In this document: in pieces, positions 16,329 through 24,853 of the stretch
Layout: each line of letters starts with the position of its first letter
How positions within the stretch are numbered: the stretch's first letter is position 1
Source of the DNA: Marinobacter aromaticivorans
GTDB lineage: Bacteria; Pseudomonadota; Gammaproteobacteria; Pseudomonadales; Oleiphilaceae
Length of the DNA stretch: 64,000 nucleotides
Assembly: GCF_002806975.1 (NCBI RefSeq)
Contig: NZ_NIHD01000003.1
Coordinates: 186,001-250,000 of the forward strand
Direction: 5' to 3'
Notes under the pieces: generated by a model
Seen by the model: only the letters and a program-made list of their open reading frames with translations
What the model was told of the DNA's origin: nothing
Database searches by the model: none
Made by a program: the position numbers and the translations under genes

Positions 16329-16691
16329 ATGGAAATCCGAATCAAAAGAGCTTATGAAGACGCGGCACGTTCCGACGGGCCAAGAATTCTTGTGGACAGA
16401 ATCTGGCCACGTGGCGTTGCCAAGGAAGATGCTGATCTGGAAACCTGGCTTAAAGGCCTGGCCCCGTCAACCGAATTGCGAAAATGGTTTGGCCATGATC
16501 CGGAAAAATGGGACGAATTCCGGCAACGCTACCTGAAAGAGCTGAAAAAGTCAGACGCGGCCGAGGATCTGGAAAAGCTGCAGTCGATAGTGAAAGAGCA
16601 CAAGCGTATAACGCTGGTATTTGCCGCGAAGGATACCGAGCATAATAACGCCGCAGCCCTTCGCGATTTCCTGAAAAATGGCGATTTATAG
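16329..16691 (+). CDS. DUF488 family protein
   Basis: This 120-residue protein carries the DUF488 motifs RILVDRIWPRGVAKEDADL and LRKWFGHDPEKWDEF, plus a C-terminal VFAAKDTEHNNAAALRDFL helix-strand. The fold is small and conserved, and its biochemical role is not established. GGAGG lies 6 nt before the ATG at 16329, 22 bp after the lactate dehydrogenase, suggesting cotranscription. The last 6 bp overlap the convergent PLP-enzyme gene. Confidence 0.85.
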   Translation: MEIRIKRAYEDAARSDGPRILVDRIWPRGVAKEDADLETWLKGLAPSTELRKWFGHDPEKWDEFRQRYLKELKKSDAAEDLEKLQSIVKEHKRITLVFAAKDTEHNNAAALRDFLKNGDL

Positions 16692-17900
16692 CCGGCCAAG
16701 CGCTTGCTGAAGATCGGCAACAAGATCCCGGGCGTCTTCCAGGCCCACGGACAGCCGCAACATGCCGTCGCTAATGCCGTGGCGCTCCCGTTCCTCACGG
16801 CTTATACCGTGGTGGCTGGTGGCGCACGGCTGGGAAACCAGGCTCTCCACGCCACCCAGACTGGTGGCCAACAGGAAAATTTCCAGGTTGTCGGCTACCT
16901 TGGCAGCCTGTTCCCGGCCCCCTTCAATTTCAATGGTCAGCACACCACCAAATCCATCCATTTGTTTTGCCGCCAATCCATGGCCGGGGAAGCCCGGTAA
17001 GCCGGGATAAAGCACTCGTTTGATTGCCGGGTGATCCGCCATTGCACGGGCAACAGCCATGGCATTCTCGTTATGCTGCTTTATCCGCACGGGCAAGGTT
17101 CGAAGGCTGCGCGAGAGCAGGGCTGCGGTTTCCGGAGCCAGGATCTGGCCGAGGTTTTTCCGCCACTCTGCAACCGGCCGGATTCGTTCTTCCGAGGCCA
17201 TCACAGCTCCCGCTGTGATATCGCTGTGGCCCCCGAGAAACTTGCTCGCGCTGTGAATGCTCAGGTCCGCACCGAGTGTAATCGGGCGCTGGTTTATTGG
17301 CGAGGCAAAAGTGTTATCAACAGCAAGAAGGGCGCCACCTGCGTGAGCGCTCTGCGCGAGTTCGCGTATGTCCAGTATGCCCAGCGTCGGATTGGCGGGG
17401 GATTCGCAATACACCAGCATTCCCGGCCTGGTCAGGGCATCTGCCAGCAGGCCGGATTCATTGTGCAGCAGGAAGGTGACAGGAATGCCCAACGGCTGCA
17501 GGTGCCTGGCGAGCAGTTCCTGTGTTCCGCCGTAGAGATCGCCAACGCAAACAATCCCGTTGCGCCCGTGGGCAAATAAACAGGCAGAAATTGCCGCCAT
17601 GCCGGAGGCGAAGGCCAGCGCCTGCTCACAGTGCTCGAGGCAGGCCAGCCCCTGCTCAAGCTCACAAATGCTCGGGTTGCTGCCCCAGCGGGTGTAGAGA
17701 TTGCCCGGCGCTCTGCCTTCTATGACATCTTCAAGGGAAGCTGTGTCCGGAAATCGATAGGTGGTTGTGTTGTACACCGGTGAATAAGGGCTGCCAAAGC
17801 TGTCTCTGTGGCGCCGGTTGTGAATGATCCGGGTGGCTGTGCCCTGCTCGGGCCGGGGCTCTGGCGTGATGGCAGATTTTGCTTTGGAATCCGGCGGCAT
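16686..17900 (-). CDS. Cys/Met metabolism PLP enzyme (transsulfuration family)
   Basis: This 404-residue enzyme has the family hallmarks: Tyr-Arg in NLYTRWGSNPS, the PLP-stacking GMAAISACL region, AVDNTFASP, the Schiff-base Lys in HSASKFLGGHSD, and the C-terminal LRLSVGLEDARDLVADL. Members include cystathionine gamma-synthase, cystathionine lyases and O-acetylhomoserine sulfhydrylase. The sequence alone does not decide between them, though the length and SVGLED motif fit the cystathionine gamma-synthase/lyase side. It stands alone, convergent with the DUF488 gene and divergent from an AEC carrier. GGGGGAG precedes the ATG at 17900. Confidence 0.87.
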   Translation of the reverse strand: MPPDSKAKSAITPEPRPEQGTATRIIHNRRHRDSFGSPYSPVYNTTTYRFPDTASLEDVIEGRAPGNLYTRWGSNPSICELEQGLACLEHCEQALAFASGMAAISACLFAHGRNGIVCVGDLYGGTQELLARHLQPLGIPVTFLLHNESGLLADALTRPGMLVYCESPANPTLGILDIRELAQSAHAGGALLAVDNTFASPINQRPITLGADLSIHSASKFLGGHSDITAGAVMASEERIRPVAEWRKNLGQILAPETAALLSRSLRTLPVRIKQHNENAMAVARAMADHPAIKRVLYPGLPGFPGHGLAAKQMDGFGGVLTIEIEGGREQAAKVADNLEIFLLATSLGGVESLVSQPCATSHHGISREERERHGISDGMLRLSVGLEDARDLVADLQQALGRL

Positions 17901-17951
17901 AGGCTCCCCCTGGGGCTGGATGTGGTATTTAAGTAGAGTCGGGGATTATTC

Positions 17952-17969
17952 TGGCAGCCCTGGCTGCCA
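17952..17969. promoter_or_regulatory. 8+8 inverted repeat between PLP enzyme and AEC carrier
   Basis: TGGCAGCC-CT-GGCTGCCA is a perfect inverted repeat with a 2-nt centre, 51 bp upstream of the PLP enzyme start and 135 bp upstream of the carrier start. It could be an operator for the divergent pair. The tight centre makes an RNA hairpin less likely. Confidence 0.3.
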
Positions 17970-18104
17970 CTGACTACCGGCAGAGATGACCGACAGCATA
18001 TGGCCTCAGGATACTGGCAGCGCAGAGGATCTGCTATGCTCCACGGCTTCCCGGTTCGGGATGGTTAGCTGTCATGGTGAGTTGCTGATACTGGAGTCTT
18101 CAGA

Positions 18105-19019
18105 ATGCCGGTTATGGTTCAGGCGTTGGTGCCTGTTTTCGCGCTGATTGTATTGGGCCACCTGTTCAGACGCTGGGCGTTTCCCTCCGTCGAGTTCTGG
18201 CCCCAGGCCGAACGCTTCACCTACTACGTGCTTTTCCCCGCCATGCTGGTGTTCAAGCTTGGCCAGGCACGGCTCCCTGCTTCTGTTTATGGTGAAACTG
18301 CTTTGCTGATCGGTTCCATGCTTGTTGCCATGACGCTCGCGCTGGTCATAGTGCAGTTGGTCTGGCGCTGGAGCGGAGCCGTTTTTTCCTCGGTCTATCA
18401 GGGCGCTATCCGGTTTAACTCCTATGTGGGGCTGGCTGCCGGCGGTATGTTGCTGGGGGATGATGGCCTTTCTGTCACAGCAATTGCGGTTGCCGTTATG
18501 GTGCCGTTACTGAACCTGCTGTGCATACTCATGTTTTCGGTAGTTGCATCTGAGGGCCCGGCGCGGGTAGGGCCGGTGCTGCGTGCTATTGCATCCAACC
18601 CGCTGATTATCGGGTCGGTTCTCGGAGTTACCTGGAGCTTCTTCGAGATCGGTTTTCATCCGCTCCTGGCAGGCACGCTGGAGCCATTGAGCAATCTGGC
18701 CTTGCCTATGGGGCTGATGACGGTTGGTGCAGGGCTGCAATTAAAAGCTCTGCGAGGTGGCTCCGTGCCTTTTGTGGTGTCTTCTGTTCTCAAGCTTTTA
18801 GTGTTTCCGCTGATGGCTGCAGGCCTTGCTTTCTTACTGGGCCTGGACGGCACACTGGTGCAGGTCGCCGTGCTTCTGGCCACTCTGCCGACCGCTACAT
18901 CCGCTTACATTCTTGCCCGCCAACTGGGTGGTGATGCGCCGTTGATGGCAGGCATCATCAGTGGCCAGACGCTGCTGGCCATGGTGTCTATCCCGTTAAT
19001 GCTCAGCATTCTCTGGTAG
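18105..19019 (+). CDS. AEC family transporter (auxin efflux carrier-like)
   Basis: This 304-residue membrane protein has about 10 hydrophobic segments in the AEC pattern, with the conserved PTATSAYILARQLGGD near the C-terminus (about residues 263-278). Bacterial AEC carriers move malonate, malate or other small acids. The substrate here is unknown. Its start at 18105 follows a TGGAG site. The gene overlaps the 3' end of the convergent znuA by 24 bp. Confidence 0.87.
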   Translation: MPVMVQALVPVFALIVLGHLFRRWAFPSVEFWPQAERFTYYVLFPAMLVFKLGQARLPASVYGETALLIGSMLVAMTLALVIVQLVWRWSGAVFSSVYQGAIRFNSYVGLAAGGMLLGDDGLSVTAIAVAVMVPLLNLLCILMFSVVASEGPARVGPVLRAIASNPLIIGSVLGVTWSFFEIGFHPLLAGTLEPLSNLALPMGLMTVGAGLQLKALRGGSVPFVVSSVLKLLVFPLMAAGLAFLLGLDGTLVQVAVLLATLPTATSAYILARQLGGDAPLMAGIISGQTLLAMVSIPLMLSILW

Positions 19020-19961
19020 GCATGCGAGTACGGCATCGGCGATGCTCTGCTGGAAGGCTGCATAACCGTTCGCAGTGGCATCAATATCCGTAGCCAGGGG
19101 ATCCCAGGTGCTGAACGTTACATCAAGGCCCTCAGTGATCGAGCGCCACCACTGCCGGTTGAATTGCGGCTCGGTGAGCAGGCAGGGGGTATCGGCAGCA
19201 CGCAGTTTGTTCTGGACTTCAGCAATATGCCGTGCTCCTGGCGAGAGTTCCGGGTTGAGGGTCAGAACGCCTGCAAGGCGCAGATTGTAGTGTTCTGCGA
19301 ACCGGATAAAGGCCGTGTGATAGGCAAACAGGCTGATGTGCGTGACGGGCTCCAGCTGTTTCCGGATCTGCGTTTCTTTTTCCAAAACGGCAGCCCGGAA
19401 TTCTGCCAGGTTGTGATCCAGTGCCCGTGAGTCTGTACCTTCCAGCGTAACCAGTGCATCACGGATATCTTGCGCCATGGCCACAGCCATGTAAGGGTCT
19501 ACCCAGATATGCGGATCTTCGCCGTCGCCATGATCGTGCCCGTGGTGTTCGTCATCATGGCTGCTGTCATAGCCCTCATCGTGCCCATCGTGGTTGTCAG
19601 CGACCTTGCCGGCATTTTCCAGCCTGGCATCCGTCGCCATGAGGGCGATCGAGCGCTCACCGAATTCACTGCCGGTCAAAAGGCGTGTGAGGAAGGTTTC
19701 CATGCCCGGACCTACCCAGAATACAATATCGGCACTTTCCAGTGCCCGGCGATTCGAGGGCGCTATGGAATAGTTATGGGGGCTGGAGCCTGGTGGTACA
19801 AGCGTGCTGATTTCCATGTCCTCTGTTGCGATGGCGCGCACCAGAAGTTCCAGAGGCTTGATGGAGGTGACAATACGAGCATCCGCCAGGGCATTGCTGC
19901 CAAACAGGAGAGTGCTGGCACCAAGGACAAGAAGGGGAAGGGCGGCTTTAATGACACGCAT
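18996..19961 (-). CDS. znuA: ZnuA zinc-binding periplasmic protein
   Basis: This 321-residue cluster A-I binding protein has a signal peptide ending FGSNALA, then ARIVTSIKPL. Zinc ligands are in GSSPHNYS, DPHIWVDPY and AYHTAF, with a late Asp in WDPLATD. The charged His/Asp-rich loop between the first two ligands (about residues 110-145) holds many His and typifies ZnuA over manganese binders. ZnuA hands zinc to the ZnuBC ABC transporter. The usual divergent zur-znuC-znuB is absent here and gltX occupies that side. A near-perfect Zur box lies 31 bp upstream of the ATG at 19961. An alternative TTG start at 19991 directly touches that box and is less likely. Confidence 0.93.
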   Translation of the reverse strand: MRVIKAALPLLVLGASTLLFGSNALADARIVTSIKPLELLVRAIATEDMEISTLVPPGSSPHNYSIAPSNRRALESADIVFWVGPGMETFLTRLLTGSEFGERSIALMATDARLENAGKVADNHDGHDEGYDSSHDDEHHGHDHGDGEDPHIWVDPYMAVAMAQDIRDALVTLEGTDSRALDHNLAEFRAAVLEKETQIRKQLEPVTHISLFAYHTAFIRFAEHYNLRLAGVLTLNPELSPGARHIAEVQNKLRAADTPCLLTEPQFNRQWWRSITEGLDVTFSTWDPLATDIDATANGYAAFQQSIADAVLACLPENAEH

Positions 19962-19991
19962 GGTGGTGTGAGTCCTGTTCTTTGTTTGCAA

Positions 19992-20006
19992 TGTTATAAT
20001 ATAACA
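19992..20006 (-). promoter_or_regulatory. Zur box upstream of znuA
   Basis: TGTTATA-A-TATAACA is a perfect 7+7 palindrome around a central base and matches the gammaproteobacterial Zur site. It contains -10-like TATA sequence and sits 31-45 bp before the znuA start. Zinc-loaded Zur would therefore block the promoter directly. Confidence 0.85.
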
Positions 20007-20111
20007 CCCAAGAGAACGTTAGCGCAAAATCTGACGGGATTTTTTGGTGTGAACCGGGGAGGTCGCTGTAATGAAGCAACTGGCATTCATGCGAAATAAT
20101 GCCCGGGTCGG

Positions 20112-20117
20112 TATAAT
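20112..20117 (+). promoter_or_regulatory. Candidate -10 element for gltX
   Basis: The sequence is a consensus TATAAT, 42 bp before the gltX ATG. The -35 region (around 20088-20095) is poor, so the call rests on the -10 alone. Confidence 0.4.
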
Positions 20118-20158
20118 GCCGGCCTGATCAAAAGGCTCCCGACTTACAGGAAGGTTTC

Positions 20159-21643
20159 ATGACCGTACGTACCCGAATTGCTCCATCACCCACCGGTGAT
20201 CCACACGTTGGTACCGCCTACGTGGCTCTGTTCAACCTGTGTTTTGCCCGTCAGCACGGCGGCCAGTTCATCCTGCGTATTGAAGACACCGACCAGGCGC
20301 GCAGCACTGCCGAGTCTGAACAGGATATTCTCAAGGCCTTGCGCTGGCTTGGCCTTAACTGGGATGAAGGCCCGGATGTAGGCGGCCCCCACGGGCCGTA
20401 TCGTCAATCTGAACGCAAGCATACCTATGCCCAGTACGCGGAAGATCTGGTTACCGCGGGCCATGCGTTTTATTGCTTCCGCACGCCGGAGGAGCTGGAT
20501 GCAATTCGGGAGGAGCGCAAGGCACAAGGCCTGAATCCGGGTATCAAAGGCAATCTTGAGTTGCCTGATGAAGAAGTCAAACGTCGCCTGGATGCCGGTG
20601 AATCTTATGTCATTCGTATGAAGGTGCCCGATGAAGGCATCTGCGAAATCGAAGACATGCTCCGTGGCACCATTGAAATCGACTGGGCGCAGGTGGACTG
20701 CCAGATCCTGCTGAAATCCGATGGTATGCCGACTTACCACCTGGCCAATGTGGTTGACGACCATCAGATGGCCATCACACACGTGCTGCGCGGCGAAGAA
20801 TGGATTAACTCGGCGCCCAAGCATAAATTACTGTACGAATATTTTGGCTGGGACATGCCGGTACTCTGCCACCTGCCACTGCTTCGGAATCCGGATAAGA
20901 GCAAGCTTTCCAAGCGTAAAAATCCCACCAGCATCAACTTCTACGAGCGCATGGGCTTCCTGCCGGAAGCGGTCACCAACTACCTTGGCCGCATGGGCTG
21001 GTCCATGCCGGATGAGCGTGAAAAGTTCACCCTGGATGAAATGATCGCCAATTTCGATATCCAGCGCGTCTCCCTGGGTGGCCCGGTTTTCGATGTGGAA
21101 AAGCTGCGCTGGCTTAATGGTCAGTGGTTACGTGAGGAGCTCACGGAAGACCAGTTTATGGAGCGCATGCGCCAGTGGTGGTTCAATGAAGACGCACTCA
21201 GGGCACTGGTGCCGCATATCAAGGGCAGGGCAGAGGTGTTCTCCGATGTGGCGCCCATGGCCCAGTTCATGTTCTCTGGCCTGCTGGATTTGAAACCTGA
21301 GGACTTTGTCCACAACAAACTGGAAGAAAGCCAGATCAAACGGGTGCTCCAGTTCACCTTGTGGAAACTGGAAGCCCAGCGCCACTGGAGTAAGGAAACC
21401 ATATTCGCAGATATCAAGTTCCTGGCCAAAGCCATGGGTCTGAAAATGGGTGATTTCATGTTCTCCGTTTTTGTAGCGATTGCCGGTACGCCTAATTCCT
21501 GGTCGGTTATGGATTCCATGGACCTGCTGGGGCCGGACATGACCCGGGCCCGTTTGCGCCATGCTCTTGAAGTGCTTGGTGGTTTCTCGAAGAAAGAAAC
21601 CAAAAAAGTGGAAAAAGAGTATGCATCTCTGAGTGCTTTTTGA
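20159..21643 (+). CDS. gltX: Glutamyl-tRNA synthetase
   Basis: This 494-residue class I synthetase has the HIGH-type motif [18 protein letters not shown] at the N-terminus and the KMSKS-type motif SKLSKRK near residue 250. It charges tRNA-Glu with glutamate. AGGAAGG precedes the ATG at 20159. A tRNA-Glu gene lies about 200 bp downstream, a sensible local pairing. Whether the enzyme is discriminating or also charges tRNA-Gln cannot be decided here. Confidence 0.97.
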   Translation: MTVRTRIAPSPTGDPHVGTAYVALFNLCFARQHGGQFILRIEDTDQARSTAESEQDILKALRWLGLNWDEGPDVGGPHGPYRQSERKHTYAQYAEDLVTAGHAFYCFRTPEELDAIREERKAQGLNPGIKGNLELPDEEVKRRLDAGESYVIRMKVPDEGICEIEDMLRGTIEIDWAQVDCQILLKSDGMPTYHLANVVDDHQMAITHVLRGEEWINSAPKHKLLYEYFGWDMPVLCHLPLLRNPDKSKLSKRKNPTSINFYERMGFLPEAVTNYLGRMGWSMPDEREKFTLDEMIANFDIQRVSLGGPVFDVEKLRWLNGQWLREELTEDQFMERMRQWWFNEDALRALVPHIKGRAEVFSDVAPMAQFMFSGLLDLKPEDFVHNKLEESQIKRVLQFTLWKLEAQRHWSKETIFADIKFLAKAMGLKMGDFMFSVFVAIAGTPNSWSVMDSMDLLGPDMTRARLRHALEVLGGFSKKETKKVEKEYASLSAF

Positions 21644-21713
21644 TCAGTTTGGCGAAGAAATGAGCGGCCCGGGCAGGGGAGTTCAGAAAACCGGAAAAAA
21701 GTGGGGCGAAAGG

Positions 21714-21742
21714 TTGACGCCCCTCGGGCGGATCCTTAATAT
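21714..21742 (+). promoter_or_regulatory. Promoter of the tRNA-Ala/tRNA-Glu operon
   Basis: TTGACG (21714-21719), 17-nt spacer, TAATAT (21737-21742). Transcription would begin near 21749, a few bases before tRNA-Ala. Confidence 0.7.
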
Positions 21743-21755
21743 ACGCATCCGTTGA

Positions 21756-21831
21756 GGGGCCATAGCTCAGCTGGGAGAGCGCAACACTGGCAGTGTTGAG
21801 GTCGGCGGTTCGATCCCGCCTGGCTCCACCA
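21756..21831 (+). tRNA. tRNA-Ala (anticodon GGC)
   Basis: A full cloverleaf of 76 nt. The acceptor GGGGCCA pairs with TGGCTCC. The anticodon stem CAACA/TGTTG encloses loop CTGGCAG with anticodon GGC at 21789-21791. The T arm is GGCGG-TTCGATC-CCGCC, and the discriminator A and CCA are encoded. It reads GCC and GCU codons. Confidence 0.97.
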
Positions 21832-21838
21832 ATTTCCA

Positions 21839-21914
21839 GTCCCCTTCGTCTAGTGGCCTAGGACTCCGCCCTTTCACGGCGGCAACAGGGGTTCGAACCC
21901 CCTAGGGGACGCCA
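21839..21914 (+). tRNA. tRNA-Glu (anticodon UUC)
   Basis: A full cloverleaf of 76 nt, 7 nt after tRNA-Ala and surely cotranscribed. The acceptor GTCCCCT pairs with AGGGGAC. The anticodon stem CCGCC/GGCGG holds loop CTTTCAC with anticodon TTC at 21873-21875. The T loop is GTTCGAACC-like, and CCA is encoded. Confidence 0.97.
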
Positions 21915-21950
21915 ATACGGCTTGACGGTTTAGTCCACCGGCCAGCCATC

Positions 21951-21978
21951 AAAAAAACCGCCTTCGGGCGGTTTTTTT
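21951..21978 (+). terminator. Strong intrinsic terminator after the tRNA operon
   Basis: CCGCC-TTCG-GGCGG with seven A before and seven T after. The UUCG tetraloop stem followed by a U tract is a textbook Rho-independent terminator, and the A tract makes it work from either strand. Confidence 0.93.
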
Positions 21979-22019
21979 GTGCCTGAAGAAAAGTGAAGTC
22001 CAGCTATGTGCCAGAGAGT

Positions 22020-22124
22020 GTGAGCAGGGTGCCGCCTCCCAAAACACGCCGTGAACCCGTCCATGGGGGCTTGGTGTTGCCATCCCTGGCAACACACAGT
22101 TTTGGGAGGCGGCACCCTGCTCAC
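22020..22124. repeat. 105-bp element bounded by a perfect 26-bp inverted repeat
   Basis: Positions 22020-22045 and 22099-22124 are exact reverse complements, 26 of 26 bases. The left arm begins GTGAGCAGGGTGCCGCC and the right arm ends GGCACCCTGCTCAC. The 53-nt interior contains a second perfect hairpin, GTGTTGCCA-TCCC-TGGCAACAC (22074-22095). The element lies in the gap between the tRNA terminator and the 3' end of the QueD-like gene, and contains no gene. It has the form of a dispersed structured repeat (REP/MITE-like) or a processed RNA. Copy number elsewhere in the genome is unknown. Confidence 0.8.
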
Positions 22125-22160
22125 TTGGCCTGAAGTGGCCTGCTTTCCTGGTTTCCTGCT

Positions 22161-23009
22161 TTAACGGGAGGCCATGGCCCCCTTGCCGACACCTTCGTAG
22201 GCTTTTACCAGAATCGTATCGCTGGGAAATTCGGCTTTAAGCTGGTCGGCGATGTGAGCGGCAATGAATTCAACGGTTGTATCTGTGTTCATCATGTAAA
22301 CCCGCGCCTCGGGCAGTGTCAAAGTAAACTCGCCCTGGTTCGCTTCGTACTCAAAGGTGATGTAAGCCACATCATTCTCAACATGGCGGCGTACAACGTC
22401 TTCCTCGGTGCCCACGTAGATATCTTCCCAGCGCGCGGCCCAGGTGCGTTCCAGCTCTTCATCGCGCTTTCCATTACGGTCAATGCGAATCGGTGAGCGG
22501 TGGCCGTGGGCTATGCGCTGGCAGTTACCCAGGTGCTTTTTCAGACCATGAACGTAATGGTAATAGGCGCCTTCGATGACCTCTTCTCGCAGATTAAGTG
22601 TTACCGAAGTGACGTTTGCCGGCAGTACTGCCATCAGTTCGCGCTCAAGCAGCGCCGCAACTGCCGAGGGGATGACACGTTCTGCCGAAAGCCAGACAAC
22701 GGCTTCGTCTGGAGAACGATGGACAATGTGGGTGCCGTCCGCAAGAGTCCAGATGAAGGTATCCGGTGTATCCTGATGCCATGAAAGGCCTTCATAGCCC
22801 CGGGGTATAACCAGCCGGTGATCCACGCGCTCGTCTATGATGCGCTTGATTGTGCGCTTTACATTGCTGAAATCGAATACCATACCCTGGTCATCAAGTT
22901 CGCCTCCCAGTACCACGTCGGCAATCCAGCTTTCCCCGACCAGCCCGCGGGTGGGGTCCAGGTAAGCGAAATCAATAACGGTGAGGTTGTCTACAAACAG
23001 GTGGTTCAT
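22161..23009 (-). CDS. Double-domain 6-carboxytetrahydropterin synthase (QueD)-like T-fold protein
   Basis: QueD enzymes make 6-carboxytetrahydropterin for queuosine-type deazapurines and are usually about 120 residues. This protein has 282. The N-terminal half carries GMVFDFSNVK and DHR (Asp63-His64, the QueD proton-relay pair), but where the zinc motif should be there is GESW. The C-terminal half carries the zinc and nucleophile set YYHYVHGLKKHLGNCQRIAHGH (His151/154, Cys163, His168, His170; the string is described in part). It also has TTVEFIA (Glu247) and a late Glu272 that could anchor the pterin. The two halves thus hold complementary parts of one active site, implying tandem duplication and subfunctionalisation. 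The ATG at 23009 is preferred over the TTG at 23012. No other queuosine genes are adjacent. Confidence 0.8.
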   Translation of the reverse strand: MNHLFVDNLTVIDFAYLDPTRGLVGESWIADVVLGGELDDQGMVFDFSNVKRTIKRIIDERVDHRLVIPRGYEGLSWHQDTPDTFIWTLADGTHIVHRSPDEAVVWLSAERVIPSAVAALLERELMAVLPANVTSVTLNLREEVIEGAYYHYVHGLKKHLGNCQRIAHGHRSPIRIDRNGKRDEELERTWAARWEDIYVGTEEDVVRRHVENDVAYITFEYEANQGEFTLTLPEARVYMMNTDTTVEFIAAHIADQLKAEFPSDTILVKAYEGVGKGAMASR

Positions 23010-23125
23010 CAAATGTCCGGGCAGGTAAGGTTGAATGATGTGCGGATTCTAGCAAAAATCCGGAGTGATTAACCGCCGGGTGACTGGCGTCACTGCAAGC
23101 CAGTCATCAGAGGCAATTTTATCTC

Positions 23126-23794
23126 TTGGTCAGGAGCGCAATCATAACCTCCTCTCGTAACCGCAACGATCAGGAATTTCCGGCACTTGTTCTGGCCGCC
23201 GGTGCTTCCAGTCGTCTTGGGCGCCCGAAAGCTCTTTTAACCCTTCGCGACCAAAGTGGCCAGGGCTGCTCGCTGCTGGACTGTGCCATTGGGCAGGGAA
23301 GGTTGCTCAGCGGGGATGTGGGCGTTGTGTGTGGCGCCTGGTACCCGCTTGTGCGTTTCCGGTGCCGGGCTCAGCCGTCCCGCTGGGTGTCGGTGGAAGA
23401 TTGGCAAACGGGGATGGCGGCATCTTTAAAGACAGGGCTTCGCAGCCTTGGGCCTTATGTAAAAGGTGTGTTCGTTCTGGTGGCTGATCAGCCCTTGCTG
23501 GACACAAAGGCACTGATGGCTTTTGCCGACACGGCCCGGCGTTATCCCGGATTACCGGTGGCGGCGGATTACGGGAAACGCCCGGGTGTACCGGCCTATT
23601 TACCGCGATGGCTGTGGCCAGAGGTGATGGCGCTGGAGGGGGACCGGGGTGCCGGGCGTTTGCTGACGGAAGTAGGGGCCACACGGTGGATTATTCCGGG
23701 TGTCCATGACGACATAGACACGCCGGAAGATTGGGAAAGAATACGCAGAAAGCTCAGGCAAACAGACCTGCGAGCCAGGCAATCCCCAGGCTGA
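23126..23794 (+). CDS. MobA/MocA-like nucleotidyltransferase
   Basis: This 222-residue NTP_transf_3 protein has the nucleotide-binding start [16 protein letters not shown] (about residues 22-37) and the metal-site motif VLVADQPLL. Relatives attach CMP or GMP to molybdopterin (MocA, MobA) or activate other phosphates. The ADQP form fits the MocA group best. No ATG lies at the N-terminus. TTG at 23126 with AGAGG about 12 nt upstream is the best start. The last 41 bp overlap the convergent receiver gene. No molybdenum-enzyme gene is adjacent. Confidence 0.75.
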   Translation: MVRSAIITSSRNRNDQEFPALVLAAGASSRLGRPKALLTLRDQSGQGCSLLDCAIGQGRLLSGDVGVVCGAWYPLVRFRCRAQPSRWVSVEDWQTGMAASLKTGLRSLGPYVKGVFVLVADQPLLDTKALMAFADTARRYPGLPVAADYGKRPGVPAYLPRWLWPEVMALEGDRGAGRLLTEVGATRWIIPGVHDDIDTPEDWERIRRKLRQTDLRARQSPG

Positions 23795-24803
23795 ACACTC
23801 CAAGGCTGATGGCGAGCCCCACAGTATAGAGCCTGGAAGAGGCCGAGCGTTGCTGTGCTACAAACAGGTCTATGGTGCGTTGGGCGATATCTTCGGCGGT
23901 TTCGCGGGAAATCTCGTGGGCTTGCTGGATGGCTTCTGACTGAAGTGTTTGCCAGAACTCGGTGTCAATTGTTTGAACGCTGGTGATGTGGTCCTTCAGC
24001 TCCGCCATATGGTTGCTGGTAAAACCGGAGTTACGGGAGAGTTCCTTTTTCAGCTCTGCCAGCTCCCGGCCCAGGTTCAGATTTACCTCGGCTGCCACTT
24101 CGTCCCGCAGGTTTTCTGTGCGTTCCTCTATCAACTTGTTCATGGCGTTCAGGCGTTCTTCTATCGCGCTTTCCTGTTTGCTGCGGGATTCTTCCAGTGC
24201 GCGTTTCAGGTGATCGAATTGCTCGTCAAACAGGGAACCCAGAAGCTCATGCAGGCAGTTATTGACCTGGGTTTTCACGGCGGAGCGGGAGATCTGCTCA
24301 ATCAGATCGCTTGTCAGGGGTACAACGCTGGGTGAGCTGCCGCCGTTCAGGGTCTGCTCGCTTTCGGGCTGCTGTGCCGGGTCCGGGTCCACTTCAAACT
24401 GTGGAGCCGCCGGCAAAGTTCCGCCACTTACGTCACTGGCCAGCTGCTCAAGCACCAGCCCAAGGCTATCCGGTTGGGTTGGCTTGGTCAGAATGTTGTA
24501 AACCCCGAAGTTCCTGGCTTCCCTGGTGAACGACGAAGACTTCTGGGAGGTGCACATGACGATCGGAATGCCGGCGGTGTCTGGATTACTCTTGATAGCC
24601 TTGGTGGCTTCCACGCCGTTCATGCCGGGCATCAGATGATCCATGAAAATGACATCCGGATGCTCATGACGGTTGAGAAAATCCAGGGCTTCTTCCGCAG
24701 AACCAGCCATGGTGACGTGCATGTCGTGGTTTTCCAGCAGTTTGCCAAGCGCAAACCTGGCCACCTTGGAATCGTCTACAAGAAGCGCATTCTTGATCGC
24801 CAT
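23754..24803 (-). CDS. Tail-anchored response-regulator receiver protein with coiled coil
   Basis: This protein has 349 residues. Residues 1-120 form a complete receiver domain: acidic pair Asp10-Asp11, phosphoacceptor Asp55 in [10 protein letters not shown], Thr85 in IVMCTSQ and Lys107 in ILTKP. A low-complexity linker follows (about 125-165), then a long charged helical region (about 175-320) with coiled-coil character. The last 22 residues ([20 protein letters not shown] and on) form a single hydrophobic segment. There is no DNA-binding or enzymatic output domain. The receiver would thus be held at the inner membrane by its C-terminus, an unusual arrangement. It is the last gene of a minus-strand trio with a PEGA/MORN protein and a two-TM protein. 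Confidence 0.85.
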   Translation of the reverse strand: MAIKNALLVDDSKVARFALGKLLENHDMHVTMAGSAEEALDFLNRHEHPDVIFMDHLMPGMNGVEATKAIKSNPDTAGIPIVMCTSQKSSSFTREARNFGVYNILTKPTQPDSLGLVLEQLASDVSGGTLPAAPQFEVDPDPAQQPESEQTLNGGSSPSVVPLTSDLIEQISRSAVKTQVNNCLHELLGSLFDEQFDHLKRALEESRSKQESAIEERLNAMNKLIEERTENLRDEVAAEVNLNLGRELAELKKELSRNSGFTSNHMAELKDHITSVQTIDTEFWQTLQSEAIQQAHEISRETAEDIAQRTIDLFVAQQRSASSRLYTVGLAISLGVFSLGIAWLAGLFA

Positions 24804-24853
24804 CTCACTACCTCAAGCTGTTACTTCAAATGCGTTGGTTATCGGGCAGGGTT

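Noticed and set aside
21930-22124. 64-codon frame across the tRNA terminator and palindrome
   Set aside because: It would read through a strong terminator and both arms of the inverted repeat, and has no ribosome-binding site.
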